From: Paenibacillus aestuarii
GTDB lineage: Bacteria > Bacillota > Bacilli > Paenibacillales > NBRC-103111
Direction: 5' to 3'
DNA: 64,000 nucleotides
Assembly (NCBI RefSeq): GCF_027789125.1
Contig: NZ_JAQFVF010000065.1
Span: forward strand, 62,001 to 126,000
Under the pieces are notes generated by a model. The model did no database searches, was not told the origin of the DNA, and worked only from the letters and a program-made list of their open reading frames with translations. Position numbers and translations under genes: made by a program. Below, in pieces: positions 53,200 through 62,324 of this stretch; positions within the stretch are counted from its first letter, which is position 1; every line of letters begins with the position of its first letter.

Positions 53200-54102
53200 T
53201 CAAAGATGAACGCCCGTTTGTTCCATACTCACATTCCATAATCGTTTGGCATTACTTACATTTTGGGCATGAGCCGACGGAATTGTCAATTGCTGATCCT
53301 TATAATAGCCACCGTTAATCATCAACGCCTCATCGCAATCTGCTAGCCATACTAAAGTTTCTGCACCTTTCTCGGCGGTACGTGAGAACCGTTTCAATAC
53401 GCTCATCGTTAAGCGAGCCACCCAACCGTTCTCCTGATTAAAATTCGTTGACACGAGTCCTGGATCCAAACAGGCAGTTCGGACACCTGTTCCTTCCAAG
53501 TGTTTGCCCAATTCCGCTGTGAACATGATGTTGGCTAGCTTGGTTTCCCCATACCGAACACTAGCGCCGCCAAAAACTATGTTTGGAAAGCTGTACAGCT
53601 TATTGGCGTTTAAATCTTCAAATCGTATCCCCACTCTCGCCATCTTGTGACCGTGCGAAGCTGTTGTAATGATGCGGGCAGGTCCGCTCGCTTTCAACCG
53701 GTCAAGAAGCAGCATGGTTAGCAAGCAAGGTGCCAAATGATTGACCGCCCATGTCATCTCGATGCCGTCCACTGTCATTTTACGGGTATCGTACATAGCA
53801 CCAGCGTTGTTGATCATAACTTCCAGCTTCGGCCATCTCTGCAAGATGTCCTTCGCGACTTCACGAATCGATTGTTGAGAGGATAGATCGGCGATAAATA
53901 CATCTACGGTTGCCCCGGATCTAGCTAACGCCTTCAACTCGGCTGCAACCTCATTCGCTTTGATCGGGTTGCGCGCAATGATCCCGAGATTCGCCCCGCG
54001 GCTCGCAAGTTCCTTAGCAGCAGCGAATCCAATGCCGCTTGTCGCCCCGGTAATCATCACGTACTTGCCTTCCACAGTCCAATTGGTATATTCGGTCATC
54101 AT
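53200..54102 (-). CDS. Short-chain dehydrogenase/reductase
   Basis: NAD(P)-dependent oxidoreductase of 300 residues with TGATSGIG (18-25) for the cofactor, NNAG (98-101), Ser149 in TTASHGH and the catalytic YGETK (Tyr184, Lys188). ARNPIKANE after the second strand favours NADP. The closest types are the retinol dehydrogenase and protochlorophyllide reductase-like SDRs; the substrate is unknown. AAGGAGG lies eleven bases before ATG 54102. It is co-transcribed with the tetR gene, which likely represses both. Confidence 0.92.
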   Translation of the reverse strand: MMTEYTNWTVEGKYVMITGATSGIGFAAAKELASRGANLGIIARNPIKANEVAAELKALARSGATVDVFIADLSSQQSIREVAKDILQRWPKLEVMINNAGAMYDTRKMTVDGIEMTWAVNHLAPCLLTMLLLDRLKASGPARIITTASHGHKMARVGIRFEDLNANKLYSFPNIVFGGASVRYGETKLANIMFTAELGKHLEGTGVRTACLDPGLVSTNFNQENGWVARLTMSVLKRFSRTAEKGAETLVWLADCDEALMINGGYYKDQQLTIPSAHAQNVSNAKRLWNVSMEQTGVHL

Positions 54103-54141
54103 AAGTAATTAAGCCTCCTTAGAATCATGAATTTACATCCC

Positions 54142-54162
54142 ATGAATGAATAGTTCATTCAT
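54142..54162. promoter_or_regulatory. TetR-type operator of the SDR-TetR operon
   Basis: ATGAATGAA and TTCATTCAT are perfect inverted arms with TAG between (21 bases), ten bases past the -10 box, so a bound repressor would block transcription. A second, weaker repeat TCATAAT/ATTATGA (54171-54187) overlaps the -10. Confidence 0.75.
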
Positions 54163-54172
54163 TTATGTCTTC

Positions 54173-54201
54173 ATAATAATTCATTATGAGCTGAATGTAA
54201 A
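54173..54201 (-). promoter_or_regulatory. Promoter of the SDR-TetR operon
   Basis: Minus-strand TTTACA (54196-54201) and TATTAT (54173-54178) are 17 bases apart, close to the vegetative consensus. Confidence 0.75.
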
Positions 54202-54274
54202 TAGTTGGAATCGCGGATTTTTTCTAAAAGAATGAACTGCACATTGAAAGATAAATCGAACTTTATCCCATAAA

Positions 54275-54303
54275 ACAAAGAAGCCGCGAATTTCGCGGCT
54301 TCT
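54275..54303 (-). terminator. Terminator of the HIT gene
   Basis: AGAAGCCGCGAA and TTCGCGGCTTCT pair on the minus strand and are followed by TTGTTTTATG. Confidence 0.8.
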
Positions 54304-54437
54304 AATGGAGATGAGGTTCTTGTCACCCGACACTACAACTTCATCAACTTCTTACATGACTTTCGACTGCTATGAACCCAGCGAGTTGTTCCATGACATC
54401 TTCGCACGTCATTTCGTTAACTCCACATTACAAACCT

Positions 54438-54857
54438 TTACAGATGGCTCTTGATTTGATCAATGAGTGCCCCATATTGTTCCTCAGTTAAAAGAAGATT
54501 GGCTGATGGGTTCATTTCAAACATCTTTCCCCAAGTGTAGCCATCTTTATATTTCGGTACGATGTGAAAATGTACATGCGGCATCGTATCGCCAAATGCA
54601 CCATAGTTAATTTTATCCGGTTGGAACGCTTTTTCAATTGCTGCTGCCACTTGCGCTACATCGCGCATATAAGCATCCTGCTTATCCTGCGACAGATGAA
54701 AAAACTCCGTTTCGTGCTCGTTCAGCGCGACAATACAGCGCCCCCGGTACGTCTGCTCCCGAAACAAAAACAAGGTTGATACACGTAACTGGCCGATTTC
54801 GATCATGAGATTGTTCAGTGCTTCGTTTTTACTGCAATAATTGCAAATTGAACTCAT
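54438..54857 (-). CDS. HIT-family protein
   Basis: A 139-residue nucleotide-binding protein with the histidine triad HVHFHIV (His94, His96, His98) and an N-terminal SICNYC pair. Members hydrolyse dinucleotides or nucleoside phosphoramidates. The start is ATG 54857 behind AGGAG; the GTG three codons upstream is too close to that site. Single gene with its own terminator. Confidence 0.92.
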   Translation of the reverse strand: MSSICNYCSKNEALNNLMIEIGQLRVSTLFLFREQTYRGRCIVALNEHETEFFHLSQDKQDAYMRDVAQVAAAIEKAFQPDKINYGAFGDTMPHVHFHIVPKYKDGYTWGKMFEMNPSANLLLTEEQYGALIDQIKSHL

Positions 54858-54866
54858 GTCTGACAC

Positions 54867-55263
54867 TCCTGTTCGATAGAAATGGAATAAATGAAGACTG
54901 CTACACTATCATACCATATCCAAGCACGAAAACTCAGTTCACACGCTGTGTCTCGCACTTTCTCTTCGTCTAACTCGCCAAATCTCTTTTGGTTTTGACG
55001 TGAACCTATTTATTGGACTTTCTATTAATGCGTACTGCTACAAATAAGGGATATCAGCTTTTCATATCACCCCATTATATATACCCTCATCGATTATGGC
55101 AGGCAATTTACAGAAAATGAACAGCCACAGCAACGATAAGTGAAATGGATTTTCAAACAGTCGTTACCAATTACAAAATCATTTCCAGTGCTATATGGAC
55201 AACACAGGAAGCTATTTCACATGTATAAGGCTTAACAGCTTGTGCTCAAACTGTTGTTTCGAT
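54867..55263. other. Intergenic stretch with a possible regulator remnant
   Basis: No gene is supported here. On the plus strand, around 55050-55140, one frame without a start reads IRDISFSYHPIIYTLIDYGR and then stops, faintly like the end of an HxlR-type winged helix. That is too short and weak to call. Confidence 0.3.
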
Positions 55264-56390
55264 CTATTGCTTGGATAATGTGTTAGGAAGCAGCTCACTT
55301 AAATTTTTTATACCCGCCATTCCGAGGTTCAAATCAAAATCAGCCACAATATTTTCAGTGATATGTCGAACTCCGGTTTCACCACCAATAGTCAGCCCAT
55401 AAAGATATGGCCGTCCGATAAATACCATTTTTGCCCCTAAGGCCAGGGCTTTAAAGATATCCGCTCCGTACCGGATACCGCTGTCGAACATAACAGGAAC
55501 GTGCAATCCGACCGCGTCCACAATAGAAGGTAATGCATCTAATGCCCCTATGGCTCCGTCAAGATGTCGTCCACCATGGTTGGATACGATAATTCCGTCC
55601 GCCCCATAATCTATTAACATTTTGGCGTCCTCCGAATGTAGAACCCCTTTCACAATAATTGGCAGCTTCGTGATAGAGCGTAGATAACGAAAGTCCTCGA
55701 TAGAGATATGTGGTTTACATGTCAGGTATCGGATAATTTGTGGTGTAAGCAGGGGGCTGTACTTTTGCTGGACAATCGGGTCCGAAATGAAGTTCCCAAG
55801 ACCGTAATGGAACATATATGGGGAAACGCACAACGATAAGTTCTGAGCTCTCCATCCCTCTTCGGGCCGATCAAGGGTAGGGACAATGGCAGAAAACCCG
55901 GATCCCCCGGATCTTTCTGCGCGTAGAACTAAACTTTTCAATACATCAGGATCTTGCCCTATAAACAAGTGTAACCATCTGCTGGAATGAGCAGTAGCTA
56001 CTTGTTCCAAAGAATATGTAGAAACCATGCTTTGAATAAACATCGCTGCCGCCTTGGCAGATGCTATTTCCCCCTGCTCGTGAAACATCGCTTGCCTTCC
56101 GATAGGAGCGAAACCAATTGGGAACGGAAATTTCTTACCGTAAAGGCTGACCGAAAGGTCTCGATTGGCTACGTCCTTTAATATCCTCGGAACAATACGC
56201 CAACGTTGGAACGACTCCTGGTTGCACGTATCGTTGTCCCCTCGCCGGCGCCACTTGCCGCATATGAAAAAGACCGAGGATCAAGAAGCCTCCGCGCCTC
56301 CTGTTCCCATTGCTCAAACGTAATAAGCATCTGCCGTGTTTGATTACATTCTTGAATGCGTGCCGTTTGAATATAGGTTCCAAAATTCAT
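55264..56390 (-). pseudogene. FMN-dependent alpha-hydroxy-acid oxidase, broken by a one-base frameshift
   Basis: Homologue of the lactate 2-monooxygenase and LldD-type flavoenzymes, which oxidise 2-hydroxy acids. A good GGAGGGGGG site precedes ATG 56390. The first frame covers ITFEQWEQEARRLLDPRSFSYAASGAGEG and fails near 56222. The second continues ESFQRWRIVPRILKDVANR, PFPIGFAPIG, then the catalytic-region residues in SNHGGRHLDGA, FDSGIRYGADIFKALALGA and GRPYLYG. The whole would be about 375 residues. One A missing from GCAACCAGGAG (expected GCAAACCAGGAG, Ala-Asn-Gln-Glu) explains the break. A sequencing error is possible; otherwise it is a recent pseudogene. Confidence 0.8.
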
Positions 56391-56593
56391 ACCTTCCCCC
56401 CCTCCCTACTATATGATGTATTGACGACCAGTATCCAATTTCGGTGAGATTAAGCTATTTGAAAATAATCAAGTCATTTCCATGTGCTATTTATCACCGA
56501 AAGGATTTACTGTTAGTAAAATAGGCAAAGTCCTATAGCCTAATGCAGCTCGCCGAATATGATATGGAATCAAAAGCGTGAGGTGACGAAACC

Positions 56594-57373
56594 TTGAGAC
56601 AAAGAATTACCGCTGTTTCCATCAAAACGAAAAAACCTGCAAAAGGTATCAAATGGGATCACTATTGTGAATTAATGAAAAATAGTCAAATCAACAGGAA
56701 CCTCCCTATCACGATGAAATTAACTAAAAAGTCTTTCTTAGCCATGCTTACCCGTTTTCGTACCGTGTATGTAAAACCTAATCAAGGAGCTTTTGGTGTG
56801 GGGGTTATGCAGGTTCAAAGGATAGAGCATGGCAAAAGTCGCATTTATCGTGTCCATTTGGGAAGTCAACAAAAAAGATTTCAATCAATTGAAAACGCAT
56901 ATGATTATGTTTTGGCAAATCGAGTGAATACCGATTATCTCGTGCAACAGGGCATTGACCTGCTCCAATGGAACAAACGTCCATTCGATCTTCGATTAAT
57001 GATAACAAAACAAAAGGATACTACTTGGCGAAATGAAGGATTTGTTGGTCGCGCTGCTCACCCTAAAAAAATTGTAACGAATATCCGCAGTGGTGGAACC
57101 GCTGTATCCATCGAGCACTTACTAGCACCTTATACCAATCGAGCCACCCAGCAAAAGATCATTCGAAAGTTAAACATATTAGGAGCCCGAATCTGCAAGC
57201 AGCTTGAAAAAAATTATCCTGGTATTCAGCTTTTTGGGATCGATATGGGAATGGATAAAAACTTAAAGCCTTGGGTCATTGAAGTGAACACTAGACCCGA
57301 GAAAATATGTTGGAAATGTATGCGGAAGCTATACAAAAAAACAGCTCAGTCCAATCTAAAAAAAGCGAAATGA
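56594..57373 (+). CDS. YheC/YheD-family spore ATP-grasp protein
   Basis: A 259-residue ATP-grasp enzyme of the endospore coat-associated YheC/YheD family. VYVKPNQGAFGVGVMQVQR (about 58-76), PFDLRLMITK (about 135-144), a GFVGRAA segment, GGTAVS and the metal/ATP site FGIDMGMDKNLKPWVIEVNTRPE (about 214-236) are seen. The extra N-terminal domain of longer members is absent. Substrate and reaction are not established. The start is TTG 56594 behind GAGGTGACG. It lies in a group of spore and cell-surface genes. Confidence 0.85.
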   Translation: MRQRITAVSIKTKKPAKGIKWDHYCELMKNSQINRNLPITMKLTKKSFLAMLTRFRTVYVKPNQGAFGVGVMQVQRIEHGKSRIYRVHLGSQQKRFQSIENAYDYVLANRVNTDYLVQQGIDLLQWNKRPFDLRLMITKQKDTTWRNEGFVGRAAHPKKIVTNIRSGGTAVSIEHLLAPYTNRATQQKIIRKLNILGARICKQLEKNYPGIQLFGIDMGMDKNLKPWVIEVNTRPEKICWKCMRKLYKKTAQSNLKKAK

Positions 57374-57378
57374 TAGTG

Positions 57379-57414
57379 GAATGGAGCTACCAGCATATTC
57401 TGGGGTAGCTCCTC
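57379..57414 (+). terminator. Hairpin after the YheC/D-like gene
   Basis: GGAGCTACC and GGGTAGCTCC pair around eleven bases; no T run follows, so termination would be weak or Rho-dependent. Confidence 0.4.
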
Positions 57415-57609
57415 CATCAAAAAGCTCAAAAATCAGAAGCTCGCGAAGTCTATCGCAAATGGCGGGAGTGTTTAAAAACAACTTTTTTTCATCAAAGAAA
57501 GTGCTGTATCGACATCACAATTGGTTCGAACATCCCATATTCTTTTTATTACCTGTCATTTACAATTTTTATTAGAACTGCAATTTCCTTAAATCATAGG
57601 AGGGATTTA

Positions 57610-59091
57610 ATGAAACGTAAATGGACAACCCTGGTTGTATCCTGCATCTTGACCGTCTCAACGGTTATGGTTGGTAGCCTGACAGCGTTGGCGGCGCCGA
57701 AAAGTAGTCCAGATGGAACAGAAATTCCAGCCAAAACTTTTGCAATTGCATTCTCGAACAAGCTTCCGGTTGACTATGTTGAAAAAATTCAAGCGGCCGG
57801 CGGACAAGTTGTTCGAGCCATTCCAGAGATTGGCGGATTGGAAGTGCGCTCGTCCAGCACCGATTTTATGTCAAAGCTTCAATCCTTCAAGGATATTGCA
57901 GCAGCCAACGTTCAGATGGTACATAAGCTTAACGATGGCACTGTAGAAACCTCCTCGGCTGATAGTCAGCCAGTTACCGATATTCCCCAACCGGAAGCGA
58001 CGAACAGCTATTGGAACTATCAGTGGGACATCAAGAAGGTAACGAATGACGGAGCTTCATTTGGGATTGAAAGCGGGGGCTTGAATGGTAAGCATAAAGC
58101 AGTTGTCGGCATCATCGACAGCGGTATTGATGCCAATCATCCCGATTTGAAGGCTAACTTCATTGGTGGCATGAACTTTGTGCCAGCAGGAATAGATGCC
58201 ACGGAGACGGGAAATCCTACCGATCTTCTGGACCGCGAAGGACATGGTACGCATGTAGCAGGATCGATTGCTGGGAACGGTAAAATTAAAGGTGTCGGCC
58301 CGAATCTCGGTATTCGATCTTACCGTGTATTCCCCGGCGGACAAGGTGCTCCTACATCCTGGATTGTAGCTGCGATTGTTCAAGCAGCAAACGATAAGGT
58401 TGATGTCATTAACATGTCTATCGGTGGCTTTGACTCACAGAAGTATTATATAGAAGGATCGAAATATTCGGATATCGCTGACATTTTGCTTTGGAAACGA
58501 GCCATTCAATATGCTGTTAACCATAATGTAACGGTAGTAACGGCAGCCGGTAACGAAGGTCTCGACCTTAACAACAAAAAAGAGATGACTGATTATCTAA
58601 ACGCTACTTACGGCTCTCCTGATGTTGTATTCAAAGGAAAAACTACAGAAACACCAGGTCAAATCGAAGGTGTAATTAATGTATCTTCCTCTAACCAATG
58701 GTCAACAAAGAGTATCGCATTTTACTCAAATTATGGAAAAAATCAAATTGACGTAGCAAGTCCAGGTGGCGACAATGGTCCCGTATATGACTCCACGCTA
58801 GATCTAAACCAACGTGATTTCCACTATCGAGCGCTAAGCACATGGCCAACCTACTTGGAACCATACTTCACTTCTAACCTGCATAACTATGCACTGCTCC
58901 ATGGCACATCCATGGCAGCACCGAAGGTAGCGGGGATAGCTGGCGTTATTAAAGCGGCTCACCCTGAATTAACACCTCCTCAGGTAGCGGCGTTAATCAA
59001 AAAAACAGCGATAGATTATGGCCCAACCGGCAATGATGCCTTATTTGGCGCAGGTGAAGCAAATGCGTACAATGCACTAAAAGCTAAATAA
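57610..59091 (+). CDS. Secreted subtilisin-like serine protease (S8)
   Basis: A secreted peptidase of 493 residues: signal peptide (about 1-29, ending LTALAA), an I9-like propeptide region (about 42-110), and the subtilase domain with Asp170 (GIIDSGID), His215 (GHGTHVAG), the oxyanion Asn315 (AAGNEG) and the nucleophile Ser434 (GTSMAAPKVAG). It resembles the lantibiotic-leader and Bacillopeptidase-like S8A groups, but no lantibiotic genes are nearby. AGGAGGGATTT precedes the ATG. A strong terminator follows, so it is a single gene. Confidence 0.95.
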   Translation: MKRKWTTLVVSCILTVSTVMVGSLTALAAPKSSPDGTEIPAKTFAIAFSNKLPVDYVEKIQAAGGQVVRAIPEIGGLEVRSSSTDFMSKLQSFKDIAAANVQMVHKLNDGTVETSSADSQPVTDIPQPEATNSYWNYQWDIKKVTNDGASFGIESGGLNGKHKAVVGIIDSGIDANHPDLKANFIGGMNFVPAGIDATETGNPTDLLDREGHGTHVAGSIAGNGKIKGVGPNLGIRSYRVFPGGQGAPTSWIVAAIVQAANDKVDVINMSIGGFDSQKYYIEGSKYSDIADILLWKRAIQYAVNHNVTVVTAAGNEGLDLNNKKEMTDYLNATYGSPDVVFKGKTTETPGQIEGVINVSSSNQWSTKSIAFYSNYGKNQIDVASPGGDNGPVYDSTLDLNQRDFHYRALSTWPTYLEPYFTSNLHNYALLHGTSMAAPKVAGIAGVIKAAHPELTPPQVAALIKKTAIDYGPTGNDALFGAGEANAYNALKAK

Positions 59092-59105
59092 GTTTATAGA
59101 TCAAA

Positions 59106-59140
59106 CAAGCCCAGTGCAGTTATTTAGCACTGGGCTTTCT
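59106..59140 (+). terminator. Terminator of the protease gene
   Basis: AGCCCAGTGC and GCACTGGGCT are perfectly complementary around nine bases, followed by TTCT. Confidence 0.85.
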
Positions 59141-59304
59141 ATCGAGTTCTATGTACTACTGGATGAGATAATCGGTATTCACTCTTTTTTTCAAAACAAA
59201 GATATATGCTTTTTCAAAAGATTGCAACTATAAGGGACATCGCCTATTTTGCAAACAACAAATCCTTTCATTGAATAAATTAGATAGGAAAGGAGTGAAT
59301 GAAT

Positions 59305-60285
59305 GTGAGCAAGATTACGATTGCCGCTGTCGGAGATTTGTTGATGAAAAGTGAAATCATTGCCTCAGCTAAACGAACAAGCGGATATGCATTCAGTCCT
59401 ATTTTTGACAAAGTGAAACCTTATCTGAAGAAACACAATTTGACGATCGGGAATCTAGAAACTACATTCTCCGGTAAAAGGCTTTTGGGCGTTATCGGAA
59501 GCCGTCCAAAATGTAACTGTCCAAGAGAGCGAAGGAATCCGAGAACAGGTTTTCCATTATTCAACTGTCCTGATGCATTGGCATCAACTTTAAGAAACAC
59601 CGGGTTTCATGTATTAACTACTGCGAACAACCATTGTATGGACGGAGGAGTAACCGGTTTAAAACGAACATTGAACGTACTTGATAAACAAGGACTCAAG
59701 CATACGGGAACCTTTCGTTCTATCCAAGAATCTAAGCGTCATCTGATTATGCGTGTAAAGGGAGTGAATATTGGGATATTGTCCTATACGAAAGGAACGA
59801 ATTCCATACATGTACCTAATCGGTGGTTAGTTAACCAGATCGACCAAAAGAAGATGGTAGCGGATATCCGAGAGTTGAAAAATAAAACAGATTTCATCCT
59901 TGTATACCTACATTTCGGTAGAGAATATCAGTCATTCCCAAGCAAAGATCAAAAACAATTGATGCATTTACTGTTCAAACAAGGCGTGAATGTGGTTTTA
60001 GGCTCTCATCCTCATCTGCTGTACCCTGTAACTCAGGCAAAGATGAAAGATATCTATGGTCAAATACGAAATCGAGTCGCCGCCCCTTCTTTAGGTAACT
60101 TTGTATCGACGAGGTTGATAAGAAATAATAATACGATTCGGGGAATGATTTTGTCATTGACCCTATCTAAAAATGAACGAGGCACGACAGATATCTTAAA
60201 AGTTGACCAAATTCCTACGTTTGTGGAGAGGAGAAAGGGCAAAAAGGAGATTTTTACAGTTATCCGGAGAAAGGAAGGAATATGA
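59305..60285 (+). CDS. CapA-family protein (PGA-synthesis/metallophosphatase-like)
   Basis: A 326-residue protein with the CapA fold: AAVGDLLM at the start, TIGNLETTFSG, TTANNHCMDGG, GILSYTKGTN, VYLHFGREYQSFP and VVLGSHPHLLYPV, a set of metal-binding Asp, Asn and His residues as in calcineurin-like phosphatases. CapA/PgsA proteins help export or attach poly-gamma-glutamate, yet no pgsBC genes are near. There is no signal peptide. I favour GTG 59305, nine bases after AAAGGAG, over ATG 59299. Several cysteines (PKCNCPRERRN) form an unusual insert. Confidence 0.87.
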   Translation: MSKITIAAVGDLLMKSEIIASAKRTSGYAFSPIFDKVKPYLKKHNLTIGNLETTFSGKRLLGVIGSRPKCNCPRERRNPRTGFPLFNCPDALASTLRNTGFHVLTTANNHCMDGGVTGLKRTLNVLDKQGLKHTGTFRSIQESKRHLIMRVKGVNIGILSYTKGTNSIHVPNRWLVNQIDQKKMVADIRELKNKTDFILVYLHFGREYQSFPSKDQKQLMHLLFKQGVNVVLGSHPHLLYPVTQAKMKDIYGQIRNRVAAPSLGNFVSTRLIRNNNTIRGMILSLTLSKNERGTTDILKVDQIPTFVERRKGKKEIFTVIRRKEGI

Positions 60286-60476
60286 GGACTAAGCGCACCG
60301 TTACTCAATCATCATTGAGGTATCGTGTCATCAAGACTATACCAGTCGAAAGAAACCCTTCTAAAATTTATCTTAATGAGCCCCTTAACCGGATTTATGT
60401 ACCCGTTTCAATCATTAACTCTCGACGACTTTGTTCCCAATCCTGGTGGCAATCGTGGTCCTTGAGACTGGCTTAG
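60282..60476 (+). pseudogene. Truncated YVTN-type beta-propeller start
   Basis: GGAAGGA precedes ATG 60282, which overlaps the capA stop. The first 45 codons read VIKTIPVERNPSKIYLNEPLNRIYV, one blade of the YVTN surface propeller family. After about 60415 the frame only mirrors the convergent gene on the other strand and soon stops. The 64-codon frame looks like the surviving start of a longer gene. Confidence 0.45.
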
Positions 60477-60786
60477 GGAAAAATGTAAACTCCCGTATCA
60501 CCGTATCAAATTGAAGATTGTATCTCCTCTCATTAATCAACCCTAGAGTACAGGCCGTGGCAATCCCAACAGTGAATACATTATCAATGCATTCGGACCC
60601 ATCGGAATTAAACAGAGAAACGGGTACTTTGGCGTTTCCCTTTCGCAGGATGACCCTTCCATTGGGAATTGTGACGTTAAATTGCCGCAGCGGAGAACCG
60701 CCACATTCACCCAATAAATCCGCGCGATGTTCAAAATCGCGTATAACTTTCACATCAAAAATAGCTCTTGAAATCATCCAATGCAT
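60415..60786 (-). CDS. Hypothetical protein, beta-rich
   Basis: A 123-residue protein without a clear signal peptide or membrane helix and with alternating polar and apolar residues (RQFNVTIPNGRVILRKGN, KVPVSLFN, VFTVGIATACTLGLINERR), suggesting a beta fold. AAGGA precedes the start (ATG 60786 or GTG 60789). I do not recognise it; the last half is faintly like the N-terminal domain of YheC/YheD proteins, a related gene of which lies 4 kb away. Its 3' end overlaps the YVTN fragment on the other strand. Confidence 0.55.
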   Translation of the reverse strand: MHWMISRAIFDVKVIRDFEHRADLLGECGGSPLRQFNVTIPNGRVILRKGNAKVPVSLFNSDGSECIDNVFTVGIATACTLGLINERRYNLQFDTVIREFTFFPKPVSRTTIATRIGNKVVES

Positions 60787-60991
60787 CACGTCCTTCTGTT
60801 CTGCAGGTTAGGAATGGCCGTAAGATTCTCCCTCTTTACTTATGGAACTCCCTATCCCCTAACCTGATGTATGCAGTCGCCTCAAGTCCGTTTGGGCGCG
60901 GAAATTTTCAGGTTCTTCGTCAATATGTTGTCAACATTCTTTCAAGCATTATTAGTCATTGTAGATGATTATTTTCAAATAAAATTGTAAT

Positions 60992-61029
60992 AAAAAGGCA
61001 ATCACCATATTAATGAGTGATTGCCTTTT
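60992..61029. terminator. Hairpin in the 60.8-61.27 kb spacer
   Basis: AAAAGGCAATCAC and GTGATTGCCTTTT are perfectly complementary around eleven bases. No firm gene precedes it on either strand. Apart from this I see only non-credible short frames in the spacer. Confidence 0.75.
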
Positions 61030-61272
61030 ATTTAGCTAAAAGTTTTTAATAATCAACAGCTCCTACCCGCTTCAAAACAATATTTCGCCGCATAACCAGC
61101 TCAAAACGCTGCAGGCTTCTCTTCCATTCCAATGCATAGAGGTTTCCCCACTTTTTCAATCAGTTCGGGGATACAAAAGTCCGTATTCCGAAATATAACT
61201 ATTTTTCTAATAAGGCTTGCGGTTTGGAGAAATACTTTTGTTAGGAATTAGATTGGAGGTGAAGATAAAAAC

Positions 61273-61353
61273 ATGAGCAAAACTAAAGACACTAGCAACC
61301 CAAAGCATACCACGTCATCGAATAAAACTGGAGAACAAAAGAAATCGAAATAA
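61273..61353 (+). CDS. 26-residue hydrophilic peptide, possible small spore protein
   Basis: GGAGGTGAAG precedes ATG 61273 and a frame of 26 codons rich in Lys, Ser, Thr and Asn (MSKTKDTSNPKHTTSSNKTG, then EQKKSK), followed after eleven bases by a strong terminator. The combination of ideal ribosome-binding site, clean short frame and own terminator marks it as a real gene. Composition resembles minor small acid-soluble spore proteins, but no family can be assigned. Confidence 0.65.
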   Translation: MSKTKDTSNPKHTTSSNKTGEQKKSK

Positions 61354-61363
61354 GCTGTTATGT

Positions 61364-61423
61364 ACCCGGTCAAAAGTTTTCAAAGCATCAACAAACTCGG
61401 TTTTCTTGACCGGGTTTTTTTTG
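61364..61423 (+). terminator. Terminator of the 26-residue peptide gene
   Basis: ACCCGGTCAA and TTGACCGGGT pair around a 32-base loop and are followed by eight T residues. Confidence 0.8.
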
Positions 61424-61544
61424 AAAATATAGCACAAGTCATTTCAGATAGCATTCCACATCAATTAGCTTACACATAGTAATCAAGCTGGATTGTAAAG
61501 GAGACCTCTTCCTCGACTGAAGAGAATAATAAAATTACTTATAT

Positions 61545-62093
61545 TTAAAGATGCCCCGATCCAGGAGAAATGAAAAATGGAGGTATTTTAATCCAACCCC
61601 GTTTCATCATGAGTTGTTTTAATTTTGATCCCAATATTACTTTTTCAGCATGGAATTGGAGAAATATCAATCCAAAATCGGTTCGAATTGATTCTGCATT
61701 GGCCGTCGCCGCGCGGATAGTCAAACTAACAATTTTGAGAGATAACTCATTGGCTATGACACCATCCGTTAGTTTAACACCAAGCGGAACTGTATTAGGA
61801 TCTGTCGGGGGCATGTCTTCATGTCCCTGCGGTAGTGTAATACCTTCATTAAGCATGAACGTATAAAGCTGTTCACGCTGTCTATTATTGAGTTCCAAAT
61901 CTTCTTTAAGCATCGCTAGAAGTTCCGTATCATTGGTAGTGTTCATGCCTGCCTGAACGGTAACTTTGGCAACTTCAAGACCTGCCAAGTAAATCCAACA
62001 AGCCATAACTTCCCCTACATGAAGTGGTTTGGGCTTCTCTTCATTGGTCAATGATTTAATCGTATCAATGGCCACTTCTAAGACATTTACCAT
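61545..62093 (-). CDS. DUF3231-family protein
   Basis: A helical, ferritin-like protein of 182 residues. HVGEVMACWIYLAGLEVAKVTVQAG near 25-50, LLAMLKEDLELNNRQREQLYTFMLNEGITLP near 60-90 and QLMMKRGWIKIPPFF near the end match single-unit DUF3231 proteins; longer members carry two such units. The role is unknown; genes of this type often occur in spore formers. I use ATG 62093, eight bases after GGAG. Confidence 0.8.
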   Translation of the reverse strand: MVNVLEVAIDTIKSLTNEEKPKPLHVGEVMACWIYLAGLEVAKVTVQAGMNTTNDTELLAMLKEDLELNNRQREQLYTFMLNEGITLPQGHEDMPPTDPNTVPLGVKLTDGVIANELSLKIVSLTIRAATANAESIRTDFGLIFLQFHAEKVILGSKLKQLMMKRGWIKIPPFFISPGSGHL

Positions 62094-62324
62094 AGAAATC
62101 ACTCCTAACAGTGTTTAAGCCTTATAGATAATTTTTGCAACAAGATGACTACATAATTATTCCACCTTAGCTTGCCTATTTCTTGATTCGATTGATTTTT
62201 TTGTGACATGCATTAGCCCATCTATACTTGTTTCTTTACTTGGAATATCAATAGTGTGCACTTCTGTCTAGCAGTATACGCTATACATTTTTTGGGTTTA
62301 TTCAAGAAACTCTTCTCTTGCGTA

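Noticed and set aside
57381..57575. 64-codon frame before the protease gene
   Set aside because: It overlaps the hairpin after the YheC/D-like gene and has no ribosome-binding site.
57610..59091. Subtilase as part of a lantibiotic cluster
   Set aside because: The protease resembles leader peptidases, but no LanB/LanC/LanM-type, precursor or transporter gene lies nearby.
61040..61200. Short minus-strand frame in the spacer before the 26-codon gene
   Set aside because: It has only a TTG without ribosome-binding site and no recognisable protein.
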